A DNA stretch of 64,000 bases from Cytidiella melzeri (Eukaryota; Basidiomycota; Agaricomycetes; Polyporales; Irpicaceae). The DNA is taken from positions 186,001 to 250,000 of the forward strand of contig JABYQR010000012.1 in assembly GCA_022592445.1 (NCBI GenBank). Direction: 5' to 3'. This document shows, in pieces, positions 46,814 through 57,891 of the stretch. The notes beneath the pieces were generated by a model that saw only the letters and a list, made by a program, of their open reading frames with translations, was not told the origin of the DNA and did not search any database. Position 1 is the stretch's first letter, and each line of letters starts with the position of its first letter. The translations under genes and the position numbers were made by a program.

Positions 46814-47572
46814 GTGCCAAAAGAATCCCACTCCCGTTTCACCGCTCGCCCAGATCCTTTGCATAAGGATCTGAATCAAGCACGTCGAGAAGTCCAGATC
46901 CACTGTGCCCTACCTCAGGCCGTGTTTGATCAACTTGACGCAGAGCACGCATGTGGCAAGAGTCACAAATACACGGAGAAGGAGCTTAAGGCTATTGCCT
47001 CCTACGTCGGTCGCCGCAAACCTAAGGGTTCCGCCCTTACCCACAGATTTTCTACAGCAGAGGAGTTTGAAAAACTCCGCGCTGAGTCCAAAGAGTTTGC
47101 TGCCCGTACCGCACGCGAACGAGCCCAGGCTTTAGCAAGTCTCCCAAGGAAGCCTTCGTTAGCAGAACGATTCCCAGCCCGGCCCGCTACCAACCCTAGC
47201 GCAGCCCTCATAGCAGCGAAGCCAACTCTCATTGACTTCCGCAAACACACCGTTGAAGACCTTCGAGGTATCTTTACCCCAAAGCTCACCGCTACGCTCC
47301 AACGCTTGTTGATCCTCCCCACCATCGACAAATACCAACAGCTTCACAAAGACACAAAGCGTAATTTCGAACAGGAGAAACAGAAGTTGGGAAAACTTCT
47401 GGAAGAGTTACCAACACGAGCCCCTGTCATCACTCATCGTGAGTGGCAGCTGTTGGATTGGGATTTAAAAGCAATAGGAGGAATTAGATTCACGGGTCTA
47501 AGGAGGAACTACAAACAGGTGTTCAAAGCGTTAGACAAAGTTTGGGCGGACGAGTACTTCATCTCGTTCTGA
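46814..47572 (+). CDS. Extra uncharacterised ORF upstream of gag in the Ty3 element
   Basis: An uninterrupted 252-codon frame between the 5' LTR and gag. It opens with GTG at 46814 (CCAAAAGAATCC follows) just after an in-frame TGA at 46805. The protein is basic with coiled-coil-like stretches (EKELKAIASYVGRRKPKG, RNFEQEKQKLGKLLEEL) and no cysteine cluster. It has no internal methionine, so either the initiator ATG mutated to GTG or translation starts otherwise. A GTAAGC donor at 46748 and TTCTTAG acceptor ending at 46814 also allow a leader intron. I do not recognise a family. Its intactness contrasts with broken gag and pol. Confidence 0.55.
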   Translation: MPKESHSRFTARPDPLHKDLNQARREVQIHCALPQAVFDQLDAEHACGKSHKYTEKELKAIASYVGRRKPKGSALTHRFSTAEEFEKLRAESKEFAARTARERAQALASLPRKPSLAERFPARPATNPSAALIAAKPTLIDFRKHTVEDLRGIFTPKLTATLQRLLILPTIDKYQQLHKDTKRNFEQEKQKLGKLLEELPTRAPVITHREWQLLDWDLKAIGGIRFTGLRRNYKQVFKALDKVWADEYFISF

Positions 47573-47887
47573 GTAGAATACAGTGTGGCTTCCCAAAGTC
47601 CCAATAGTAGCATTTGGTCCAGAGATCATCTTCCTTGCGAAAACTATCCGCACGCCTTCAACAACCAGACCGTCAGAGACGAGTGCTACGACCCAGACGA
47701 AGGACACCAAATTTGTGAAGTACAACCGTGTCCCAACCGCTATAACAGAGTAGAATATCCTGGTCGTTACGCAAATCAGTATTGACCCATTCATCACTGG
47801 CAGGAAGATCACATTCTTGAGTCACTCCCACCCCTGCCTGAACCTGAAGAAGACTTCGATCGAACCTTCACGCAGGAACAATACCAG

Positions 47888-49252
47888 ATGGATTCTACCA
47901 ATGTCTCCCAGCATGCTTCGAGGGTAGCAACCCCGGCCCCCACACAAGAACCGTCTCCACCCCTCACAGCAGAACAGCTTCTGCATGCACTACTCCTTGG
48001 TCAGCAACAGTTGACACAAGCTATCACAGCACTGGTTCAGAACCAGCAACAACCGGTCAATAACAGGTCACGGGAAAGGGTTGTAGAAAAACCCGCCAGC
48101 TTCAAGGGCAATGCTAGTAGTGACGCGCGTCGCTTTCTAGCTGCCTTTTCAATGTACGCACAGTTTAATGAGAAGCTGTCCCCGTACAATGCCCAAGGTG
48201 GCCAGAGCCGGTTAGATCATCTCTGGATTTCGTCGGCCCTGTCCTTTATGACCGAAGATGCGGCTGTTTGGGCTACTCCCCACATGGATTTGATTGCCAG
48301 CCATCAAATGGCATTCAATGGTGACTGGGACGACTTTAGGACGGCATTCAAGGCACGATTTGAACCAGTTGACAAAATGGTGGACGCTAAGGCCAAGCTC
48401 AGGGAGCTGTGGCAAGGCAAAAAGACGGTTCCCGAGTACACGGCCAGATTCCGGGAAATCATGGATAGGACAGGTTATTCGACACAGGATCTACGGGACC
48501 GTCATTACGAACATCTGAGCACCACAATTAAGGATGAACTAGTCCACACTGCACGGGCCCATGTCACCCTCGTCGATCTCATCAATGTGGCCACTGACAT
48601 CGACAATGTCTTCGGATGAGAGCTCAAGAAAAAGCTCGTGAACAAGGTCAAACAGTTGCCAACGTGTTCAAACCTACCCCGGTCTCCACCTGTCCCCGGC
48701 TCCTTTCGTCCAACCATCTCGTGACTCCAATGCTATGGAGATTGACGCAACAAAAGTTGGACCAAATGGAAAGACACGTGCCGACTTCATGAAGGCCATG
48801 AATGGTAGATGTTACGGATGTGGATCCAAGGAACATCAGAAGAAGGACGGCAAACATGATCGAGAACTGTGCGGACATTGTGGTGGCAACCACCAGACGC
48901 AAGTTTGCCAAAGCCGGTTCCTTGGGTACCCACCGAGGCAACAAAAGGTGGCTGCTAATACCTTGTTTGATCCGTCAACTCCGGTTCCTTCGTCGTCCTC
49001 GTCTGCAGGCCCTTACCTACCCGCCCGCCGCAACTGTTGCCAGCTCTTCGTCTTCAACTCCGTTTGATTACGATGCCATCATGAAACAGATGTCATCACT
49101 CACGGACCAAGTCAAGCAGCTGGAAATCAAAGGGATTTTAGAACGGACTCCAGGTGAAACCGCACCCTCGAGTCCCTCTAGAAAGACCTACATAGAAGAA
49201 GTGGAGGACAATGATGATTCCCCACGGACACAGTTTTTAACGCCCCTGTAGT
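47888..49252 (+). pseudogene. Ty3 gag (capsid and zinc knuckle), frameshifted
   Basis: From the ATG at 47888 the capsid-like domain runs through VEKPASFKGNASSDARRFLA and WDDFRTAFKARFEPVDK to a stop at 48619. The nucleocapsid knuckle CYGCGSKEH continues in another frame at about 48735-48990, and a Ser-rich linker lies further on. The same frame is open upstream of 47888 to 47585 except for one TGA at 47783, so the original gag may have been longer. It is not translatable as a single product. Confidence 0.8.
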
Positions 49253-49306
49253 AAATACCCGCCCGCACAGCAGCCCGATTCGCAACCTTCAGTTTTATTT
49301 AACGAC

Positions 49307-52300
49307 ATGTATAACTACTTCAAAACCTTGTCGTCTTGCATAGTACCAGAAATAGACCCGCTTAGCATGCACTTCCGAGTTCCTATCACGCTCAAAGGAG
49401 TGTTTAGAGAACAAGGCATCAAAGCCATGATTGACTCAGGAGCCACCGCTTTATTCCTGAGTCAAGACTTTGTCAATCGGCACCGAGTACGTACGGTCCC
49501 CTTAGAAAGACAGATCCCACTCCATAACATCGATGGGACTCTAAATCAAGGAGGACGTATAACACACAGAGCAGAGCTCGAACTACAAGTTGGGGCTATC
49601 AAAGAAAATGCAACCTTTTTGGTCACAGACATCGGACCAGAAGACTGCATTCTAGGTCTACCCTGGCTTCGCAAAGCAAACCCCAAGATCAATTGGGCTA
49701 CCGGAGAAATGGAACTGGAAGCCGAAGAAGACTTGAACCCTTCCAGTCTATCACAGCCAATCGGAAACAGAGACGAGCCTGGCTCAGAGCCGGTATCATT
49801 CAGGACACAAAAGAAGAACTTTGGTCCTGTGCCAGCTTTACGTACTCCACAGACATCGCTGCTAAAGCCCATCAATCCAAAGAACAACGGACGTTCGAAC
49901 AGATGGTTCCAGAGGAATACCGCAGACACCAGAAAGTCTTTTCAGAAGAAGCATCACAGCGTCTCCCCGAGCATCAGCCCTGGGATCATACGATTGATCT
50001 GACCGAGAACCCAAAGATGTTCAGATCCAAGGTCTACCCCATGTCTCCGAATGAACAAGCGGAGCTAGACAAGTTTATTGAGGAAAACCTAGCGAAAGGA
50101 TATATTGTCCCTCCAAATCGCCTATGGCCTCACCGGTATTCTTCGTCAAGAAGAAGGACGGCAAGCTCCGGCTTGTTCAGGATTATCGACGGTTAAATGA
50201 CATCACAATCAAAAACCGCTACCCACTCCCCTTGGTATCAGATATTACCAATCGGCTTCGTCAAGCCAGAATCTTCACCAAGTTTGACGTACGATGGGGT
50301 TATCATAACATTCGGATCAAGGAAAATGACAATGGAAGGGTGCATTTGTGACAAACCGAGGGCTGTTTGAGCCTAAGGTGATGTTGTTTGGCATGACCAA
50401 TTCTCCGGCCACGTTTCAAGCAATGATGAATTCCATCTTTGCTGATCTCATCGCGGAAGGAAAGGTCTCGGTCTACTTAGATGACATCCTTGTCTTCAGT
50501 TCAGACATTGCGGAACACCGGAAAATTGTTCATGAGGTACTATCTCGACTTGAAGCCAACGACTTGTATCTTCGCCCCGAAAAATGCGAATTTGAACAGT
50601 CACAAGTCGAGTACCTAGGTTTAATCATTGGTAACGGAAAGATCCGTATGGACTCGGGTAAAATAGAAGCTATCACCAATTGGCCGGTACCACAGAACCT
50701 CCGTGATGTACGCGGCTTCATTGGATTTGCCAACTTCTACCGACGTTTCATCAAGGACTTTGCGCGGCATACTCGTCCTCTTCACGATCTCACCAAGAAA
50801 GACCAACCTTGGAAGTGGGGAGAAGCACAGCAGAACGCCTTTCAAATGCTCAAAGATGCGTTCACTCAGGAACCAATTCTAGTCACATGGGAACCCGATC
50901 GCCCCACACGTATTGAAGTTGATGCGTCTGGCTTTGCAACTGGAGGGGTTCTATTGCAGAAACTAGAGGATGGACAATGGCACCCAGTAGCGTTTCGGTC
51001 TCAGTCTATGGCCGAAGCGGAACGGAACTATGAGATCTATGATCGAGAAATGCTTGCTATCATCAGAGCTCTCGAAGATTGGCGTCACTATCTGGAAGGA
51101 TTACCCGCGCCCTTCGAAATCATCACAGATCATCAGAATCTGCAGTACTGGCGAACCGCCCAGGACCTGTCTAGACGACAAGCTCGGTGGTCTTTGTACC
51201 TTAGCCGGTTTGACTTTGTGTTAACACACAAACCCGGAAAGACCCTTACTCAAGGGGACCCATTATCCCGAGTCAGAACCCTGGAAGTTCTAGATGCATC
51301 AGACAACAAGGAACAAGTTGTGCTGAAACCCGAATACTTCCAGACAATAGCCGCCTCAAGTACTCTGGAGTCAGATCCGTTAGAGTCACGAATTAAGGAC
51401 ATCAGTATTCGAGAAGCAGAGGTAGTCCAGGGACTAGCCAAACTTAGGAAGGATGGACCCCAAAAGTTGACTGACGGTGGACTTGAGTGGGAAGAAGACA
51501 ATGGACTGGTCTACTACAAAGGGAAGCTGTACATTCCGAAGGATCGAGAAGTTCGTAGGGAGATTGTACGACGATGCCATGATGCGTTACCAGCAGGACA
51601 TCCCGGCAAACACGCAACCCTGGAACTAGTCACACGGCATTATTGGTGGCCTCGCATGGCATCATTTGTAGAACAATACGTCCTCGGATGTGACAAGTGT
51701 CAACGAACCAAACCAGCACAGCACCCGTGCCCCAATACAGCCCATCGAAGTACCAGACGGACCTTGGCAGGTGGTTGGTGTAGACTTAGTCGGACCACTC
51801 CCACGTAGTAAGGGTTTGACATGATTGCCGTGTACACAGACTTGTACAGCAAGCAAACACATGTAATCCCAACCCAGTCTACTGTCACAGCTGACGGTAT
51901 AGCCGACCTTCACATCAAAGAAGTGTTCAGGCTCCACGGCATTCCCCGACAGTTTATATCCGATAGAGGACCCCAGTTTGCAGCTCGTGTCATGCAAGCG
52001 TTGTACAAACGGCTAGGCATCACTGGCGCATGACTACCGCCTACCACCCTCAGGCCAATGGTCAAACGGAAAGAACAAATCAAGAGGTAGAAAAGATTCT
52101 ACACTCTTTGTTGACCAACGACAAGATGATTGGGCAGAATACATCCCAGTGGCTGAATTGCCATCAACTCTCGTTCATCTACACAGCACTCTCCGTTTGA
52201 AGTCATGTACGGGTATTACCGGACTTTACCATCCCCATCGGTCGACAAAGTCGTATGCCGAACCTGGACACACGCCTAGAAAAGCTCAGACAGGTTCGGG

Positions 52301-52902
52301 CAGAAGCCGAAGCTTCCAGATACACCCGTAGAACTACTCCAGTCTTCAAGGAAGGGGACCTCGTGTGGTTGTCTTCCAAGAACGTCAAAGTACATCAGCA
52401 GTCTGACAAGCTAGGGCCTAGACAGCTTGGTCCCTTCACAGTTCTTCAGAAAACCGGTGAACATACATATCAGATCAAACTCAAATCCGGATATCGTATT
52501 CATGACAACATCAACGTTGAACAGCTATCTCCGTCACGAGGAAACAAAGTAAACGGCCTCATACCAGAACCACCAGCACCGATCATAGTAGATGATCAAC
52601 AAGTCTATGAAGTCAAGAAGATTCTAGACAGTTGGATCTACCGGAAACAAATGCAGTACCTAGTCAAATGGAAAGGCTATGGAGAAGGCAATGTAACGTG
52701 GGAACCTGCAGTAAATCTGACCAATGCGAAAGAGAGCATTGCAGAGTTCCACGCCAGACATACCAACACACCTCAGAAATTGCCCAAAGCACTCTTCGAC
52801 TCCATTCCTTGGAAACCATTGGAGAACATCACAGAAGCTATTGCATCTGACCTCGAGTGGGCAGATGGTAGAGTCCCTGGTCTTAGTTCATCGAGGCGAT
52901 GA
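49307..52902 (+). pseudogene. Ty3 pol (PR-RT-RH-IN-chromodomain), broken
   Basis: Protease motif IDSGATALFLS is at about 49430. The reverse transcriptase runs from about 50120 ([20 protein letters not shown]) through the catalytic YLDDILVFS at about 50472. RNase H follows at about 50910-51230 (VDASGFATGGVLL, YDREMLAIIRAL). The integrase zinc region is at about 51590-51720 (GHPGKHATLELVTRHYWWP, CDKCQ). The catalytic core is at about 51820-52030 (AVYTDLYSKQTHV, FISDRGPQF). A C-terminal chromodomain at about 52600-52770 reads QYLVKWKGYGEGNVTWEP. Frame changes or stops occur near 50002-50124, 50345, 51760-51810, 52030 and 52198. The chromodomain would direct integration to marked chromatin in this family. 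Confidence 0.9.
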
Positions 52903-52906
52903 ATTT

Positions 52907-52922
52907 TAGGAGGGGGGTAAAA
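52907..52922 (+). other. Polypurine tract of the Ty3 element
   Basis: TAGGAGGGGGGTAAAA directly abuts the 3' LTR start at 52923, where plus-strand DNA synthesis would be primed. Confidence 0.85.
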
Positions 52923-53599
52923 TGACATGGATAGTCCAACAGACCGGATTTTTCCAACATTGTTACAAGTTTATAGCCTTAAGCGCCTATCTAGAGCGCT
53001 TATTTTCTGGCTAGGAGTGTTACCAGACCTAACCCTAACCTGGGTCACGTGACATCCTGCCTTATTTATCAATAGTCCAGACCCAAACCCTAGACTCAGT
53101 CTGGAACGGTTCCAGATCAACCTAGGCTATTGTTCTATTGTTCCTCTTCCATTGATAGGGATTCCCCAGGGATTCCCCCAGTTTCTATTGTTCTATTGTT
53201 CTATTGTTCTATTGTTCTAGTGTTCTAGCTCTATTGTTCTCCGTACCCTGGTCCTTGACAGTTACCCTGGTCCTTGACAGTTACTCAGGTCCTTGACAGT
53301 TACCCTGGTCCCTTATTGTTCTATTGTTACTCCAGCCCCACAGATACTCCAGTCCCTAGTGTGGGAACTTGTGCACAGACCACCCAGCCACAGTATATAT
53401 AGTAGACCTTACCCTCCCTAGCTCTGCATCTTGACCTCTCTGTCATTTGCACTGCTAGTATCCGGCCTCTGTGCCTGCTTGCCTGCTTATCATCAACTCT
53501 GACCTTGTTGTCGTCGTTGGAGATCCCTTTCCTCTTCCACCATCATCCCTTCCACCCTTGTTTAGGGTTTAGCAGCATAACAGCAGTCGCTCCGCGACA
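52923..53599 (+). repeat. 3' LTR of the Ty3 element
   Basis: 677 bp, TGACATGG...GCGACA. It carries the same TATA box and minisatellites as the 5' LTR, with small copy-number changes. Target duplication ACCAA follows at 53600-53604. Confidence 0.92.
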
Positions 53600-53604
53600 A
53601 CCAA

Positions 53605-53937
53605 GTGAGAGTCCATCCCCAGCGACACAGCCTGTGGATTCCAAAGTCATGGTCAGCAAGGGTCCTGTAACGCACAATTGACTCGCTGTTCATCTCGGCA
53701 AGCTTAGCAGTATGTGAACACCAATTTTGGACTAGCCTTGCTGATGCTGCAACACGTTGGCTAGACAGACAAGCAAATATTGCGTTGGACTAAGCCACGT
53801 ATGTATGCAACCAATGGTGAGCAAGTTCGGAGTGATAGAGTTGAGAAAGAGCTATACGCACCTTTTCAAAAATGTGCACCTCAAACTCTACGTCTCCCAT
53901 GCAAGGTGTCTTTGCAATTCTGTATGTGACGGTCGCG
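53605..53937. other. Host flank right of the Ty3 insertion
   Basis: 333 bp that should continue the interrupted oxidoreductase fragment on the minus strand, but I cannot recognise its N-terminal dinucleotide-binding motif here. No other gene is seen. Confidence 0.45.
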
Positions 53938-54207
53938 GATGAGGCCTGGAGTGGGTGGGATGTTGTACCGTGACGGTCTCAACGGCAACACTGCTTGTGA
54001 CCCCAATTATGTTGAGTGTGAGTGTAGGTGTTGTATGCGCCTACTTGCATAGAGGGAGTGGGTGGGATGTCATACGGTGACAGTCGTGGATGAGGCCTGG
54101 AGCGGGTGGGATGTCGTATGGACGGTCTCGACGGCAACACTGCTTGTGACCCCGAGTATGTTGAGTGTGAGTGTAGGTGTTGTATGCGCCTACTTGCATA
54201 GAGGGAG
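53938..54207 (+). repeat. 151-bp tandem repeat, right locus
   Basis: Two copies, starting at 53938 and 54089 (151 bp apart), match the unit at 45165-45345. The second copy ends at the GAGGGAG at about 54201-54207. Copies differ at scattered bases (CCCCAATTATG against CCCCGAGTATG). Confidence 0.85.
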
Positions 54208-55139
54208 AATGGGGCGGTGGGGTCAACAGCGTGGCCTCGTTGAAGGTGTTGAGCATGCTCAAGTCGTGAGTCGGTGGTCACACCGCAGAGTTGCCCCTGC
54301 ACAGTAGAGGTATCTGAGAGAAACTCACCTGTGATCCCTGCAGAGCTGGCTTTCCTGATCTCTGATATGTTGTGTTGCTCCCGCCATCCTTGGATCTGCA
54401 AAAGGAGAGGAGCAAGAGGAGAGAGAGAGGCACAAGTATACGCACCATCAGTTGGTCTCAACGCCCTTGTTGTTCTTGCCATCCTTGTTGTCCTTGCCGT
54501 CTTCATTTTTTGGGCATCCATCCGCAGTCCACTGCGTTGCCGTCCTCGTTGTTCACGCCAACCTTGTGGTACACTGTGTTTCCGACCTCGTTTCTCACGC
54601 CGTCAATGTGCAGTCCTCTCAGCCTCCGAGATGTCGCGTTGCTCCTGTCATCCTTGGATCTGCAAAAGGAGAGGAGAGAGAGGAGAGAGAGGAGAGAGAG
54701 GAGAGAGAGAGGCACAAATATATGTACCTTGTGTCTGCGAGCACTGTGAAGGTAGAGAGAAAGACAGAGAGGCGCTCGCATTGACTGTTGATATACATGT
54801 GCGGCGGTAGTGGTTTGGTAAGAGAAAAACATGCGATTGAGCACTGTCTGCTAGAGAGACAGTTGAGAGCAATAAATACAAGTACATATACCCCAGCTAG
54901 AAGCCACTATTGTGAACACCGTTTGTGTTGTACATGTGGGAAACTCCGTCAGGAAACTTGGATCCTTCACGAGAGAACTCGGAGTCAGAGCGAGAAAAGT
55001 GGTCCGTTGGACCTGCATCCACACTGAAGGAAGAAGGGCCGGGAGCGTTGAATTGCAGCTGGTAGGGTGCACTGGCAAACATCGGAGGTCCATGGCCAGA
55101 CTTCTGCTCGCACTCGTACTTCAACCTCATCTTCATCAT
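54208..55139. other. Purine-rich low-complexity region with internal duplication
   Basis: About 0.9 kb with no supportable gene. Two related blocks, 54352-54450 and 54617-54730, share CATCCTTGGATCTGCAAAAG followed by GAGAGAGG-type microsatellite and a GAGGCACAA(G/A)TATA(C/T)G tail. The GA-rich run at 54665-54713 is the longest simple repeat in the window. Confidence 0.7.
54665..54713 (+). repeat. GAGAGAGGA microsatellite
   Basis: A 49-bp run made of GAGAGAGAG and GGAGAGAGA units, with no coding role apparent. Confidence 0.9.
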
Positions 55140-57253
55140 CTACATCTTGTGTTCATGCTGCATCGCCAGGGTCCTTTGCCTCTCTCGTGCTTCCACCGCC
55201 GCTAACTTAGTATTGAGCTTAGCCTTCTGTAAGTCTTTGTCAGCCTCAATCTTTGCTTTCTTGACCTCCAGTTGCCTCTGCGCCATAACCTCTGCTGCCA
55301 CACCAAGCTTGTTGAGTGCATTGACTCCCTTGAACCTCTTTGCTGAGGTAGAAGAAGATTTAGCAGGAGTTGCCACCGAGGTGCTGGGGCGAGCCAGAGT
55401 CCTTTTCGTGGACTTGACCTGTGGTTCGGTAGCTAAAAAATGTGAGTACGTGTAGCAAGGTCAATTCTGGGTTGACATGATTACATACCTTTTTCCGCAT
55501 CACTGTCATCAGGTGCATCCTTGGTACAATGTTTCAATGGCACCACCGAGCTTGCGCCATGCTGCTCCTCTTCCTCCTCATTGTACAAACTCATTTCAAA
55601 GTCATAGCAACTCACGCTTTGGCTGGTGATATTGCCGGTACTCTCTTTGCATCCATTGTGTTCTGCACCAGGCATGATGACGTTGAGGTTGATTTCGGTA
55701 TCACCATTTCCGAGACCCTTGCGCACTCGGTTAGGCCGCTCCTTGACAAGTTCTTTCATATCCCAGAGCCACGGGAATTCCTGCTTTATTTTCTCTGCAT
55801 GCACGTAGACTGTGTAACAGTTAAGGTTACTACTCACCAGATAAGTTGTTAAACTTGAAGGGATAGAGTGTAAGAGGTGTGGTGAGCGAAGTACTGGAGA
55901 GTACAAGGTAGTCCTTTATCAACAGAGTGGATAAGACTGAGGGGATATGCCCTCAGGAGTGCCTCTATATATACATGAAGGGGAGGACCCCAGGTACTAC
56001 CTTAAGACCCCTAATACCTACATGAGTAAGCGAAGTAATCTACCTTACTAAGCATGCCCTATGCCCTAGTGGTGCCACTTCAATAATCAACCAATAGCAA
56101 TTGTCCCCATGACCTGACCCCATGACCCAGCTCCAAGGCTAGACTTGTTCTAGCTTGTTCTAAGACAAGGCTAGACTTTTCCAGAAGGTTCTAAGAACTA
56201 TGACATCATCTAATGGAATGTTCTATGCTATGACATCATAGTTCCAGCAAGTTCCACAAGGTTCCAGAGAGTTCTATCATGTGATACACAGATAAGGAAA
56301 GGAGCGCATCAGCGCATCAGAGACAGGAGGCGCATCAGCGCATCAATTGATAGGCACTGAGAATAAGCGCCGGAATAGGCGCCTGATAAGCGCCAGATAA
56401 GCGCTGGATAAGCGCCTAAATAGACGCCGGATAAGCGCTGGATAAGCGCTTGACAAGCGCTTAAATATTCCCAATAATACCGTTGCCTGGTAAGGCAAGT
56501 CTTGTAGAAACATTGAAAATCTGTGACAGACTGTAGAAATCTGAATGTTAGCATGTAGATGAAGCTCAGCACTATCATGTCACGTACCCCACTTGTTCAC
56601 AAATTTGTTATCCATTGTCATGTCTATCCCGTCCTCACGATTGATCCCTGCGCCCGTCTTGCCCATTGACTCCATGTGCATAGCATAGGTTGACTCAAGC
56701 CTGCACGAAACATCAGTGTTCAAAGAGAAGCAGAAGCCAAGGTACAGTCTACCACTCACAAAGACAGCTGGTTCTTCACTTTAGTAGCCCAAGCCGACCT
56801 CTGTTTTGGATCCGCCTTTGTGCTCGTTATGAGCTTTTTGTAGTCAGGGTGGTCTCCAAAGACAAGGATGGCTAGCTGCCAGTGGTGCTTGGACTTTGTC
56901 TTGCCACCTCCACGGCTGGTAGAATCATTCCCACCCACAGAAGAGTAAAGGCAGGACTTGATCTCAGTGTTGTCGAGAATGCTACTGATAAGCTTGTCAG
57001 TGAGCATCGTATCCTTCGACCAGCTGTCAGATTTCTCAGTTTGTGCCTGTCTACATCTAGAGAACCATAGGAGACCATACTTAACAGCAATCTTGGCATC
57101 TGTGCCCTTTTTGACGTTAGGTGTCTCTATGCCATTCTTGCCTTTTCCGGCAACTCCCTGGGCTTTCTTTCCTTGTTTTAGGGCCTTGTTGCCAGCGGTC
57201 GTGCTGGTTGGTGCGTGCAGGGTCAAATTTGGGGTCAACTTCTTTTTGGCCAT
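55140..57253 (-). CDS. Myb/SANT-like domain protein of an expanded mushroom family
   Basis: Four exons fit in phase: 57253-56760, 56700-56588, 55794-55489 and 55432-55140, giving 401 aa. The N-terminal tail is basic (MAKKKLTPNLTLHAP). A Myb/SANT-like domain follows with SWSKDTMLTDKLISSILDN and the family tract HHWQLAILVFGDHPDYKKLI. Then come INREDGIDMTMDNKFVNKW and KIKQEFPWLWDMKELVKERP, an acidic region, and a Lys/Ala/Glu-rich coiled coil at the C terminus (RQLEVKKAKIEADKDLQKAK). Such proteins recur in many copies in agaricomycete genomes, often near transposons; their role is unknown. The second intron (56587-55795, 793 nt) is abnormally long and holds inserted repeats. An in-frame ATG at 57328 offers a longer start. 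Confidence 0.75.
55855..56300 (-). mobile_element. Possible LTR-like insertion in the intron of the Myb/SANT-like gene
   Basis: Minus-strand reading shows a TATATATAGAGGCACTCC promoter-like stretch near 55965. Sequence then ends TTCAAGTTTAACA at about 55850, next to normal-looking intron end sequence. Together with the tandem repeats this accounts for the intron's extra length. I could not define both ends or a target duplication. Confidence 0.35.
56305..56466. repeat. GCGC-centred short tandem repeats inside an intron
   Basis: First GCGCATCA units (56305-56343), then about nine degenerate 12-bp units of the form ATAAGCGC(C/T)NGG (56361-56466). Many contain the palindrome AGCGCT. They lie in the oversized intron of the Myb/SANT-like gene. 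Confidence 0.8.
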
Positions 57254-57675
57254 GGTGATAGCGGCAAGTGGTGGAGTGAGGATCAAAGAGGGGCGGCGGA
57301 CAGGTGTTTTCAAAAGAGGGGTATACATATTTTGTTATTATGGTAACTAAATTTGTTATAAGTAAGTACCAAGTAAGTACAGGAGAGTGAGAATTGAGGC
57401 TTGATTCTCGTTGTCCCTCCTCCAGAGGAGGGACGACAAGGGAGCGCGATTAAGCATGATTCCCGTTAATCGCGCGAATAATCAGGGAGTAGGACCCCAG
57501 ACCACTGCTGCAGAATCAAACTGGAATTGGAACTGGGAATTAACCTTAATTGTCCACTCTGAATGCCCCTATTAATTACTATACTTGGGCTTGGAGATCA
57601 CCAAGCATTGAAGTTTTCTCGCGTGCGGCTGCACTGTGGCCTATTTCCTTTTTGTCAGCTGTAATTCATTAGTTC
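57254..57675. other. Spacer with a strong hairpin
   Basis: About 420 bp with no gene. It contains the perfect inverted repeat GTCCCTCCTC-CA-GAGGAGGGAC (57413-57434). AT-rich sequence follows, with several GGAATT/AATTCC-type short inverted motifs, possibly a degraded small DNA transposon. Confidence 0.45.
57413..57434. repeat. Perfect 10-bp inverted repeat with 2-nt loop
   Basis: GTCCCTCCTC, CA, GAGGAGGGAC. It may be a cruciform or a transposon terminal structure. It is not placed like a gene terminator because the nearest gene end is elsewhere. Confidence 0.7.
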
Positions 57676-57891
57676 TGTCAGAATAAACAGTCTGGCACAG
57701 GGTAAGCAACAGATAGAATTGTTTGGGGCATAGGTAGCGTACCTGGCACAGGGTAAGCAACAGATGCTGACCCCTGTGCCGGTCGTAGCCCTTTTATACA
57801 TTTGATGCGGATGTCCGTGTATGGTAACCGCCATCACCAAGCCCTCTGCCTCTTTCCTAATCCGTCTCCTTAGGTGGGTCATCACTTGACA
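57676..57891 (-). repeat. 3' LTR of copia element 1
   Basis: On the minus strand it starts TGTCAAGTGATGAC at 57891 after a GGGGGGG tract, has TATAAAAGGGC at about 57795, and ends TTCTGACA at 57676, giving 216 bp. It contains two copies of ATCTGTTGCTTACCCTGTGCCAG-like sequence. A matching 5' LTR is not found upstream of its gag near 62.1 kb. Confidence 0.6.

Larger units (their letters stand above)
45957..53599 (+). mobile_element. Ty3/gypsy chromovirus retrotransposon, inactive
   Basis: A complete but broken 7643-bp element. Paired LTRs start TGACATGG and end in CA. They are flanked by the 5-bp target duplication ACCAA (45952-45956 and 53600-53604), and a polypurine tract precedes the 3' LTR. 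The internal region carries an extra first reading frame, gag, and pol in the order protease, reverse transcriptase, RNase H, integrase, chromodomain, which places it in the chromovirus branch. Several frameshifts and stops interrupt gag and pol, so it cannot move by itself. It sits inside a decayed oxidoreductase gene. This is a fungal genomic retroelement, not a known pathogen of other hosts. Confidence 0.93.

Noticed and set aside
45165..54239. CRISPR-like array from regularly spaced repeats
   Set aside because: The repeats are 151-bp tandem units without spacers in a eukaryotic genome with introns. The window holds no cas-like genes.
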